Source: Daejeonella sp. (GTDB lineage Bacteria > Bacteroidota > Bacteroidia > Sphingobacteriales > Sphingobacteriaceae). From it: 64,000 nucleotides of DNA. The position numbers and the translations under genes are program-made. The stretch's first letter is position 1, and every line of letters starts with the position of its first letter. This document shows positions 9,112-16,806 of the stretch, in pieces. The notes beneath the pieces are model-generated. The model made no database searches and was not told the origin of the DNA. It saw only the letters and a program-made list of their open reading frames with translations. The stretch spans positions 1 through 64,000 of the forward strand of contig NZ_JAUYSS010000032.1 in NCBI RefSeq assembly GCF_030695525.1, read 5' to 3'.

Positions 9112-9651
9112 ATGAAAAGAATTTTAGTGTTGGGTGTTTGCGCCCTTTTTGTTGCCTGTAGTAGTTCTTCTGAAAAGTCCAGCGATGCTGATACAATAGC
9201 TTCAGTAGATGTAGACACAGTTAGTATAACTTCTTCAGCTGCTGATCCAATTATTTCAGAACCCACAAGCCAGCCTGCTACTGTTAAAGTGTCTGAAACA
9301 AAAGTTACCGAGGTGAAAGCCAAAGATAAACCTGCTGCAAAAGAAGTTCAGCCTGCTGAGCCTGTTAAGCCTGTAGTTGTTACAGAAGCCAGAGACACAA
9401 AAAAGGGGGAGACCTTAATTTCAAAATCAGATTGTTTTGCCTGTCACAAAGCAAATGAAAAGCTATTGGGCCCAAGTTATAAGGAGGTAGCAAACAAGTA
9501 CGGAGATACTAAAGCTAATGTAGATTATCTTGTAACTAAGATAAAAAATGGCGGTAGCGGAGTATGGGGAGCTATACCGATGTCACCACACCCTGCATTA
9601 TCAGATGAAGATGCTGAGGCAATGGTTCATTATATTTTGAGCCTGAAATAA
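9112..9651 (+). CDS. Lipoprotein cytochrome c (c551/c552 type)
   Basis: 179 residues from ATG 9112. An in-frame ATG at 9085 would add nine residues ahead of a complete lipoprotein signal, so the later start is preferred. Lipobox FVAC puts the lipidated Cys at 16. A long Ser/Thr/Pro/Ala/Lys-rich linker (about 17-98) acts as a tether. The C-terminal 80 residues are a monohaem cytochrome with CFACH (Cys108, Cys111, His112), LLGPSY, and a likely Met ligand in AIPMSPHP. It is probably a membrane-tethered electron carrier that takes electrons from the nearby quinoproteins. A terminator follows directly. Confidence 0.88.
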   Translation: MKRILVLGVCALFVACSSSSEKSSDADTIASVDVDTVSITSSAADPIISEPTSQPATVKVSETKVTEVKAKDKPAAKEVQPAEPVKPVVVTEARDTKKGETLISKSDCFACHKANEKLLGPSYKEVANKYGDTKANVDYLVTKIKNGGSGVWGAIPMSPHPALSDEDAEAMVHYILSLK

Positions 9652-9660
9652 TTAATATTC

Positions 9661-9698
9661 AAAGGTTCTGAGAATATTGTCGATTTTCAGAACCTTTT
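9661..9698 (+). terminator. Intrinsic terminator after the lipoprotein cytochrome
   Basis: Stem AAAGGTTCTGA (9661-9671) pairs with TCAGAACCTTT (9687-9697) around a 15-nt loop and ends in T residues. It divides the locus into a 5' unit (834-9651) and a 3' unit (from 9882). Confidence 0.75.
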
Positions 9699-9881
9699 AC
9701 CACATTCGGTAAAAACTCGCTCACTGTAACATTTTTCTGTGTTATTGCACTCCTGTTAAGATAAGTTTAAATTGCACTATTAATTTAATTGTTTCATAGG
9801 GGATACCCTTTGAATTTTACTCATATTATTAATCCGATTTTAATAGTGAATGTTATGAATAAGATAGAAAATACTTCAGCA

Positions 9882-10784
9882 ATGAAACCATTGAGCCTGA
9901 CTTTTCTTTTAGTCAGTATTGTGTTTTTCACAAATGCCCAGGATTCTAAAACCCCCTTGTATAAATCTTCAGCTTTAACAGATCTAAATGGTTTTACCAG
10001 AGGAATTGAAGGTCCTGCAGTGGATAAGGCAGGTATTTTATATGTAGTTAATTTCGCTAAACAGGGTACAATCGGACAGGTAAGTCCTGATGGTTCTGCA
10101 AGCCTTTTTGTTGAACTCCCATCAGGAAGTATCGGAAATGGAATTCGATTTGATAGCAAAGGCAATATGCTTATTGCAGATTATACAAATCATAATATAC
10201 TGAAAGTCAATATGTCAACTAAAAAGATTTCAGTCTTTGCGCATAATTCCAATATGAGTCAGCCAAATGATATTGCTATAGATAATAAAGACAGGCTGTA
10301 TGCAAGTGATCCAAATTGGGCAGCAGGGACAGGTAGGATCTGGCGGATTGATACCAATGGAAAATCTACAAAACTGGATAGCATGGGGACTGCGAATGGT
10401 ATTGAGGTGAGCCCGGATAATAAATTGTTATATGTTAATGAATCAGTCCAGCGTAAAATTTGGGTTTATAATCTCTCGGATAAGGGAGAAGTAAGTAATA
10501 AACGACTTTTTCACGAATTCCCTGATTTTGGTATGGACGGTATGCGCTGCGATATAGATGGAAATTTATACGTAACCCGACATGGAAAGGGTACTATTGC
10601 CAAATTATCACCTCAAGGAAAATTGTTGTCTGAAATTACCCTGGCAGGAAAACTACCAAGTAATATCGCATTTGGAGGCAATGACGGATGCACAGCCTAT
10701 GTTACCTTACAGGATAAAGGTAATGTTGAAAGCTTTAGGGTTGATAAACCAGGCCGTGAGTGGCTGATGTCAAAAAAGAAATAA
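9882..10784 (+). CDS. Exported SMP-30/gluconolactonase-like propeller protein
   Basis: 300 residues from ATG 9882, which gives a clean Sec signal peptide (MKPLSLTFLLVSIVFFTNAQ). Upstream starts at 9855 and 9789 would only lengthen the N-region. The mature part is an SMP-30/LRE-type six-bladed propeller: GIEGPAVD with the metal-ligand Glu, PNDIAIDNKDRLYASDP, ANGIEVSPD with the conserved Asn, and DGMRCDIDGNLYVT with the catalytic Asp. Family members hydrolyse sugar lactones with a divalent metal. Beside two quinoprotein sugar dehydrogenases, whose products are lactones, periplasmic lactone hydrolysis is the natural role. The substrate is inferred from context. Confidence 0.87.
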   Translation: MKPLSLTFLLVSIVFFTNAQDSKTPLYKSSALTDLNGFTRGIEGPAVDKAGILYVVNFAKQGTIGQVSPDGSASLFVELPSGSIGNGIRFDSKGNMLIADYTNHNILKVNMSTKKISVFAHNSNMSQPNDIAIDNKDRLYASDPNWAAGTGRIWRIDTNGKSTKLDSMGTANGIEVSPDNKLLYVNESVQRKIWVYNLSDKGEVSNKRLFHEFPDFGMDGMRCDIDGNLYVTRHGKGTIAKLSPQGKLLSEITLAGKLPSNIAFGGNDGCTAYVTLQDKGNVESFRVDKPGREWLMSKKK

Positions 10785-10806
10785 ATATTAATTTAAGTAT
10801 ATAAAA

Positions 10807-11274
10807 ATGAAGACGGAAAGAAGATCAGTATTAAAAAAATTATTTGCTTCTGTAGTAGGGGTAACCGGATTAGGTGTAGTGGCGAATGCTAAAGGGATTG
10901 AATCATCACCAGAAAAAGTTGTAGGAAATATTTCATCCGTTCAAAATGTTCCAATGTTTTCCGGACACGTAATTCATAATGGATTAGTTTATATCGCAGG
11001 GAAAGGTGCCCATACTGCGCCATTTGAAATTAAAGCACATACTGAGATTGTTCTTAAAGAACTTGAGAAAGAGTTAATTAAGGCTGGTTCTTCAATGGAA
11101 AAAGTATTGAAAGTTACGGTATATCTTAATGATATTGCAGATTACCAAGGTATGAATGATGTTTACAAAGGTCGTTTTGGGAAAAAACCTCCGGTTCGTT
11201 CTACTATTGCTGTAGCTAAAGGTGGTGTTCCAGGCGACTCACTCGTGGAAATGGATGCAATCGCGTATATTTAA
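10807..11274 (+). CDS. Tat-exported RidA family (YjgF/UK114) protein
   Basis: 155 residues. The first 30 form a Tat-like signal with ERRSVLKK followed by a hydrophobic stretch and ANAKG. The rest is a single RidA domain ending in VPGDSLVEMDAIAYI. The key Arg131 is present in PPVRSTIAVA. Classical RidA is cytoplasmic and hydrolyses reactive enamine/imine intermediates released by PLP-dependent dehydratases. An exported copy is unusual, and it lies in the same locus as a Tat-exported PLP enzyme, suggesting the two act in sequence outside the cytoplasm. It is 22 bp downstream of the lactonase gene. Confidence 0.9.
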   Translation: MKTERRSVLKKLFASVVGVTGLGVVANAKGIESSPEKVVGNISSVQNVPMFSGHVIHNGLVYIAGKGAHTAPFEIKAHTEIVLKELEKELIKAGSSMEKVLKVTVYLNDIADYQGMNDVYKGRFGKKPPVRSTIAVAKGGVPGDSLVEMDAIAYI

Positions 11275-11405
11275 TCTTCTAATGATATTTGAAAGATTAA
11301 TAATTCCTGATTAATTCAAATTATTGCGGCCAATATGAGTTTTCTGAATTTGTATTGGCTGTATTATTGTCACAAATGCTCAAGATTGGTACAAATTTTA
11401 TCTCA

Positions 11406-11870
11406 ATGAAAAAGTATAAATTTTACACTCTTTTATCGTTCTGCGCTGTTAGTGTTTTCATACTATCTGCTTCCACTAATTATTATCCACTTAAAGATAG
11501 ACAGGCGGATTCAAAGTTTTTAACGGATACTGTAAAGCAGCTTGCATGGTTAGCACCGGAATCAGCTGACTCCCTCAAGAATCCTGTTGCAGTGTCACAG
11601 GAATCCATTTCTAAAGGAGAAGAATTATATAATATGTATTGCTTTTCTTGTCATGGAGATACAGGTTATGGAGATGGCCCTGCCGGTGGATCAATGGGTG
11701 TCAGACCTGCGAATTTTCATGATCAGAAGGTAATGAAGCAAAAAGACGGAGCGTTATTCTGGAAATTAACTAACGGAAAAGGCAATATGCCCCCTTTTAA
11801 GGAAGCCTTAACTGAAGAACAACGCTGGCAATTAATTGTCTTTCTTAGGGAATTAGGCAAAACAGAATAG
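11406..11870 (+). CDS. Exported class I cytochrome c
   Basis: 154 residues from ATG 11406; the frame also opens at TTG 11355, but the ATG gives a normal signal sequence (MKKYKFYTLLSFCAVSVFILSAS). Haem motif CFSCH (Cys79, Cys82, His83) and probable Met ligand in GKGNMPPF. It is strikingly similar to the cytochrome domain of the fusion at 4221: both share SCHG, PANFH, QKDGALFWKLTNGKGNMP and RWQLI. It lies 7 bp upstream of a separate GSDH gene, so the two genes reproduce the fused arrangement as separate proteins. Confidence 0.9.
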   Translation: MKKYKFYTLLSFCAVSVFILSASTNYYPLKDRQADSKFLTDTVKQLAWLAPESADSLKNPVAVSQESISKGEELYNMYCFSCHGDTGYGDGPAGGSMGVRPANFHDQKVMKQKDGALFWKLTNGKGNMPPFKEALTEEQRWQLIVFLRELGKTE

Positions 11871-11877
11871 CTAAAAA

Positions 11878-13362
11878 ATGCAAGTCAAGCAAGGCATATA
11901 CGTAATTGGACTGCTGATTACTTTAATGGCTTCCTCTGTTTTATACGCACAGAATGATTCTAAAGCGAATGAAACAAAAAATCCTTCACCAAGATTAAAC
12001 CCGGTAGTTCAATCAATTCCCGTCCCCTTGCGGCCGGATATTTTGATCGAAAAGTATGCAGACATAGAAGCCAATGCTGTTCGTCTATTAATTCATCCTA
12101 TTTCAGGCGATTTTTATTACACCACATTTGAGGGTGGTGTTTTTCAAATCACAAACAAGAATGGATTATTGATTTCAGAAAAAATTCTGACAGTAGAAGA
12201 TCACGGAATTAATAAATTACAAGGTGCTGTATTTGCTGGTTCTGATCTGTTTTTATGCGGAAATACTACCGAGAATAATAACCGGGGTACACGGGGAAGA
12301 TTGGTCCGATTTTCAATTGTACCCAATAGTAGTCCCAGAATGACAGTTGTATTTAATACCGAACCATACGGCTTGAATGCAACAACCTGGGATCATGGTT
12401 GGAATGCACTTGTACTGAGTCCTGATGAACAATATATTTTTATCACTTCCGGCTCCAGAACCGGGCATGGTGAAATTCAGGATGATAAGGGAGTATACCC
12501 AAATGCCCGTGACAATGCTTTAACTACTAAAATTTTCAGAATCCCTGTCAAAGCAGAGAATCTGTTATTGCCCAATGATATAAATAAATTAAAGGCAGAT
12601 GCTTATCTCTATGCTGAAGGAATTCGCAACGCCTATGATATGGCCTTTGATCCTGAAAATAATTTATTTGCCGTTGTTAATTCTTCAGACTATGATCATG
12701 CTGAAGATATGTTTTGGGTTAGACAAGGGCGGCATTATGGATTTCCATGGATTATGGGAGGTATAGAAAATCCACAACAATATCCTGATTTTATGCCCGA
12801 TCCTAAAAAGGACCCATTTCTCCCTGCGACATCTCATGGGATGCTAATGAAATATTTTCGGAATGATCCGGATTTTCCTAAAATACCTGAGGGATTAAAA
12901 TTTACTCCGGGGGTTCAAAACCTTGGTCCGGATGCCAATGAATACAGAGGTCATTCCGGTAAAATACTTGATGGAGATAATACCGGAGTAACTATCAGTA
13001 CGTTTACCGCTCACAGTTCTCCATTAGGTCTTGTTTTTGATACCAAAAGAGTACTTTCTAATGAATTTAGGGGTGATGGCTTCGTGCTTAGAAACACTCT
13101 TGGAGCTAAATCGAGTTTGATGAAACCGTTTACAGAGCAGGGTAGAGACCTGCTTCATCTCGACATGACATACGATAAGGGAAGTGATAATTATTTTGTA
13201 AAAACAACCCGGATTGTGGATTCATTCAATAATCCGACAGATGCTGTTTTGCTGGGAAACTCCTTGTATATTATTGAATATGATGCCAGGGCTGGAAGTA
13301 TCTGGAAAGTCACTTTGCCTGCAGGTTCTAAAAAGGTCAAAAGAGTAAAAAAGAAAATATGA
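11878..13362 (+). CDS. Exported PQQ-type glucose/sorbosone dehydrogenase-like protein
   Basis: 494 residues with a Sec signal ending LYAQ (about residue 25). The GSDH propeller is recognised from EGIRNAYDMAFDPENNLF, NSSDYDHAEDMFWVRQGRHYGFPW, SPLGLVFD and the closing blade SLYIIEYDARAGSIWKV. The Arg-Asn pair of the PQQ site (GIRNAYD) is present, unlike in the fused paralogue. It probably oxidises a sugar or alcohol and passes electrons to the cytochrome encoded just upstream (7-bp gap). Substrate unknown. Confidence 0.83.
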   Translation: MQVKQGIYVIGLLITLMASSVLYAQNDSKANETKNPSPRLNPVVQSIPVPLRPDILIEKYADIEANAVRLLIHPISGDFYYTTFEGGVFQITNKNGLLISEKILTVEDHGINKLQGAVFAGSDLFLCGNTTENNNRGTRGRLVRFSIVPNSSPRMTVVFNTEPYGLNATTWDHGWNALVLSPDEQYIFITSGSRTGHGEIQDDKGVYPNARDNALTTKIFRIPVKAENLLLPNDINKLKADAYLYAEGIRNAYDMAFDPENNLFAVVNSSDYDHAEDMFWVRQGRHYGFPWIMGGIENPQQYPDFMPDPKKDPFLPATSHGMLMKYFRNDPDFPKIPEGLKFTPGVQNLGPDANEYRGHSGKILDGDNTGVTISTFTAHSSPLGLVFDTKRVLSNEFRGDGFVLRNTLGAKSSLMKPFTEQGRDLLHLDMTYDKGSDNYFVKTTRIVDSFNNPTDAVLLGNSLYIIEYDARAGSIWKVTLPAGSKKVKRVKKKI

Positions 13363-13451
13363 GCAGGAAAATTCCGGGCAAAATCAAAGAAAACAGCTAA
13401 TCTGATTATTTTTTAAATAATTTTTGTTTATTTATAAATTAAATTAAAACT

Positions 13452-14375
13452 ATGAGAGTTAAATTATTATTATCATTTGTATTTGCTTGTGTTACTTCTC
13501 AAGCTTATTTATTTGCACAAACAATTCCAAAGGAAGAACTTATATTTTTAACCTCCGAATGGAAGGGCGAACGTTTTCCTGATGGCCGTCCCAAAATTGC
13601 CGACAATCTTCTGGAAAGGGCAAAAAATATAGGCCTGGATGATGCCTGGCAAGTATTGAAAGTATCTGGTTATCTCAATCAGTTTGAGCATGGATGGAAA
13701 ACCCTGAACGATGAAGTTATGACCGGAAGGGCAGTAACTGCTATGTATATGCCAAATCGTCCTGACCTGGAAAAAAACATTAAAGAAAGAGGTGTAAAGC
13801 AGGGACGTGTTGGTAATACAAATACCTGGCCAATTGCAGTATTAAAAAAGGGAGATATTTATGTTGCTGATGCTTTTGGAAAAATTAATGGAGGTACGCT
13901 AATTGGAAGTACTCTTGGGACATCAATTTTTGCTAATTCAGGCAATGGGGTAATACTTAATGGTGCAGCGAGAGATGTACCGGGATTGGAAGAGATAAAA
14001 GGATTCAATGCTTTTGTGAGGGACTTCCATCCTAGTTTTATGGAGGAAATGCTGTTGATGGGCTTAAATACCCCAATTCGTATCGGTAATGCGGTTGTTA
14101 TGCCTGGTGATTTAGTAATTGCGGCTAAAATTGGCGTTTTGTTTATTCCTGCACATTTAGCAGAGCAAGTGGTATCGACTGCTGAATTTGTAGTTAGAAG
14201 AGATAAATATGCCTTTGAAGTTATCAAATCAGGAAAATATTCAGGTGGTCAGTTGGACGCTGAATGGACTGAAGAAATGAAGCTGGATTTCCTGAAATGG
14301 ATGGAAAGACATCCTGAAGAAGGAAAAATGACTAAAGCAGAACTTGATGTAATCATGAGCAAAAGAACCTGGTAA
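13452..14375 (+). CDS. Exported RraA-like (HMG/CHA aldolase superfamily) protein
   Basis: 307 residues. A signal peptide (MRVKLLLSFVFACVTSQAYLFAQ) precedes an RraA-type domain with VADAFGKINGGTLIGST, LNGAARD (Arg174-Asp175) and IRIGNAVVMPGDLVIA. The superfamily includes cytoplasmic RraA and class II pyruvate aldolases that cleave 4-hydroxy-4-methyl-2-oxoglutarate; the G-x-x-R-D motif contributes to substrate and Mg2+ binding in the aldolases. Export argues against an RNase E role and for a metabolic lyase. In this locus it could cleave a 2-keto acid into pyruvate and an aldehyde. The C-terminal 60 residues (KLDFLKWMERHPEEG) are charged and helical. Confidence 0.83.
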   Translation: MRVKLLLSFVFACVTSQAYLFAQTIPKEELIFLTSEWKGERFPDGRPKIADNLLERAKNIGLDDAWQVLKVSGYLNQFEHGWKTLNDEVMTGRAVTAMYMPNRPDLEKNIKERGVKQGRVGNTNTWPIAVLKKGDIYVADAFGKINGGTLIGSTLGTSIFANSGNGVILNGAARDVPGLEEIKGFNAFVRDFHPSFMEEMLLMGLNTPIRIGNAVVMPGDLVIAAKIGVLFIPAHLAEQVVSTAEFVVRRDKYAFEVIKSGKYSGGQLDAEWTEEMKLDFLKWMERHPEEGKMTKAELDVIMSKRTW

Positions 14376-14419
14376 TTTTACGATTAAACATTATTCACTT
14401 AAACTAAATATTTCAAACA

Positions 14420-15541
14420 TTGAAACAGCTAAACCTCCACTCAGCAGCTTTAGGTATTGCCGCTCTGTTATTATTGATTTCTCTGGGTCTTATTTTTACG
14501 GGTAATATAGAAAGCGCCGGACCCATAATAATATTTTTCTTCCTGGCCATGGCTCTGGGTTTTAGAGGTTTTGAGGCACTGAAAGGTTTATCCTATACCA
14601 CTTTAATATTTGCAGCTGTGGTAATGGCATTATATTATCCGGTCTATTTTATAACAGTTGGAGATTTTAAGCTAACGGGTTTAATTACTCCTCTTATCCA
14701 GATTATTATGTTTGGTATGGGTACTTCAATGAGCGCAAAGGACTTTGTAGCCGTATTTAAGACACCTAAAGGGGTTTTCGTAGGAATCATAGCTCAATTT
14801 TTAATTATGCCGGGAATGGGTTATTTCCTTGCTACAATGTCAAATTTTCCACCCGAAATAGCTGCCGGTATTGTATTAATTGGTTGTTCGCCAAGTGGTC
14901 TGGCATCCAATGTAATGGCCTATTTAGCTAAAGCCAACCTTGCCCTTTCGTTAACAATAACATCAATTGCAACTCTATTAGCACCGATTTTTACTCCATT
15001 ACTGATGAAGTTATTGGCAGGTCAATTTATTGAAATAGATATGATGGGAATGATGTGGGATATTGCAAAAATGATCATTATTCCGATTGGAGCAGGTTTA
15101 TTGTTTAATAAACTCTTTGCAGGTAAAGCAAAATGGCTGGACGACGCATTGCCAATTGTTTCTATGACAGGGATTGCATTAATTATTGTGGTTATCACAG
15201 CTGCAGGCCGTGATAGTTTGCTGGACATAGGTGCATTATTGATTCTGATTGTGTTGATTCATAATATATTTGGATATACTTTAGGATTTTGGTTCGCACG
15301 TCTATTCAAGATGCCTGAACGTGATGCACGTACAGTTGCACTTGAGGTGGGAATGCAAAACGGTGGACTTGCTTCGGGTATTGCGAATAGTTTAGGTAAA
15401 ATCGCAACTATGGGACTAGCACCTGCAGTATTTGGACCATTGATGAATATCACGGGCTCTATGCTGGCTTCTTACTGGCACAGAAGAACTCCTGAAGGGT
15501 ATGTTGAACCGGAAATTGAAGGAGAGGTTAGATCTCATTAA
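14420..15541 (+). CDS. Bile acid:sodium symporter (BASS/SBF) family transporter
   Basis: 373 residues from a TTG start; no closer ATG keeps the first membrane helix. About ten hydrophobic segments fit the BASS fold. Family hallmarks are present: GMGTSMSAKDF, GCSPSGLASNVMAYLAKAN and EVGMQNGGLASG. BASS proteins couple Na+ entry to uptake of organic anions, including bile acids, pyruvate (plant BASS2) and 2-keto acids. It is the only obvious inner-membrane importer in the locus and probably brings in the end product of the exported pathway. Confidence 0.92.
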   Translation: MKQLNLHSAALGIAALLLLISLGLIFTGNIESAGPIIIFFFLAMALGFRGFEALKGLSYTTLIFAAVVMALYYPVYFITVGDFKLTGLITPLIQIIMFGMGTSMSAKDFVAVFKTPKGVFVGIIAQFLIMPGMGYFLATMSNFPPEIAAGIVLIGCSPSGLASNVMAYLAKANLALSLTITSIATLLAPIFTPLLMKLLAGQFIEIDMMGMMWDIAKMIIIPIGAGLLFNKLFAGKAKWLDDALPIVSMTGIALIIVVITAAGRDSLLDIGALLILIVLIHNIFGYTLGFWFARLFKMPERDARTVALEVGMQNGGLASGIANSLGKIATMGLAPAVFGPLMNITGSMLASYWHRRTPEGYVEPEIEGEVRSH

Positions 15542-15553
15542 AATCGTATAGAT

Positions 15554-15982
15554 ATGAAGAAAATTGGATTATTTTTTGCTTTAATGATGTTTGTTGTAAC
15601 AAACATTTATTCACAGTCAAAGTCTGAACAAGCTGTTGCAACTGCAGTCACTGCGCTACATAGTAATGTAGTAAATCCTGAGCGGATAGCTTTAGACTTG
15701 TTGGTCTCTGATGCATTGTCCTATGGTCATTCAGCTGGAAAGGTTGAGAATAAAGAACAGTTTATTGACTTTTTATTTAACGGCCCGTTTAAGTTTACTT
15801 CGATCAACACCACCGATCAAACAATTCGGGTTAGTGGAAAAAATGCTGTTGTAAGACATGTATTTATTGGAAAAGCCACAAATGCAGGTGTTCCTACTGA
15901 CATCAGATTAGGTAATCTGATGGTATGGAGAAAAGAGGGCGGGAAATGGAAATTACTGGCAAGACAGGCATTCAGACTATAA
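15554..15982 (+). CDS. Exported NTF2-like (SnoaL/DUF4440-type) protein
   Basis: 142 residues with a Sec signal ending YSQ (about residue 21). The mature part fits the NTF2-like fold: helix QAVATAVTALHSNVV, LLVSDALSYGHSAG, KEQFIDFL, and strands ending in WRKEGGKWKLLARQAFRL. Members may be isomerases, dehydratases or ligand-binding proteins; no catalytic residues can be assigned here. It is 12 bp behind the BASS transporter and is the last gene of the unit, followed by a strong terminator. Confidence 0.82.
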   Translation: MKKIGLFFALMMFVVTNIYSQSKSEQAVATAVTALHSNVVNPERIALDLLVSDALSYGHSAGKVENKEQFIDFLFNGPFKFTSINTTDQTIRVSGKNAVVRHVFIGKATNAGVPTDIRLGNLMVWRKEGGKWKLLARQAFRL

Positions 15983-16014
15983 TCATACCGGGATTGTTAT
16001 CCCATAAATTTTTT

Positions 16015-16048
16015 AAAAGTGCGCATTTTTCCATAGCGCACTTTTTTT
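16015..16048 (+). terminator. Intrinsic terminator closing the exported-pathway locus
   Basis: Stem AAAAGTGCGC (16015-16024) pairs with GCGCACTTTT around an 11-nt loop and runs into T residues to 16048. Confidence 0.88.
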
Positions 16049-16081
16049 ATTTTTTCAAAATTTCAAAATCTAATTTTCAAA

Positions 16082-16720
16082 ATGTTAAAACCTGATAGCT
16101 TAATATTTGATCTCGATGGCACCTTATGGGATGCCCTTGATACCTACCTTGAATCGTGGAATGAAGGTGCCAAAATTGAAAACCTGAACCGGGTTTTTAC
16201 ACGGGATGACTTGCATTATGTAATGGGTTGGGAACGATCTAAAGTGTTGAGCCATTTGTTCCCTGAGATGGATGAGGAGGGTCGAGAGCGGGTTTATAAG
16301 ACTATAAACGATTGCAGGCTTAGACTGATGCCTGAACGGGGAGGAGTGATGTATGAAGGCGTACGGGACGGACTCATTAAGCTCAGCAGAAAGTATAAGT
16401 TATTCATTGTGAGTAATTGTCCTGAGAACCTGATCGTTGAATTTTTGAAGTGGGCCAATCTTGAGGAATATGTGACAGATGAAATGGCACACGGCGTAAA
16501 TTCTATGCCTAAGCACTATAATATTAAATTGCTTGTTGATAAACATAATTTAAAATCACCGGTTTATATCGGAGATACATTGGGAGATGAATTAGAGACC
16601 AGAAAGGCCGGACTGCCTTTTGTTCTGCTTACATATGGTTTTGGCACTACTGAGGATTTTGATCTTAAATTTGATGATTTTATCACATTTACTGAGTATT
16701 TTATGAATCTGGAAGATTAA
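16082..16720 (+). CDS. HAD-superfamily phosphatase (phosphoglycolate phosphatase-like)
   Basis: 212 residues, no signal peptide. Motif I FDLDGTLWD supplies the nucleophile Asp10 and acid/base Asp12; motif II is IVSNC; motifs III and IV lie in the KHYNIKLLV and YIGDTLGDELETRKAG regions. A helical cap occupies about residues 20-85. The layout fits a soluble HAD subfamily IA phosphatase on a small phosphometabolite. It stands alone between terminators, so context adds nothing about the substrate. Confidence 0.87.
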   Translation: MLKPDSLIFDLDGTLWDALDTYLESWNEGAKIENLNRVFTRDDLHYVMGWERSKVLSHLFPEMDEEGRERVYKTINDCRLRLMPERGGVMYEGVRDGLIKLSRKYKLFIVSNCPENLIVEFLKWANLEEYVTDEMAHGVNSMPKHYNIKLLVDKHNLKSPVYIGDTLGDELETRKAGLPFVLLTYGFGTTEDFDLKFDDFITFTEYFMNLED

Positions 16721-16806
16721 TAAGCTGTATTTTAATCATTATCTTTCTAAATGATCATTTTATTAATCTAAATATGGTTTAAACAATAGTACAAAATCAA
16801 AAAGCT

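Noticed and set aside
13452-14375. RNase E regulator RraA
   Set aside because: A signal peptide sends it out of the cytoplasm, so control of RNase E is unlikely; the aldolase branch of the family fits better.
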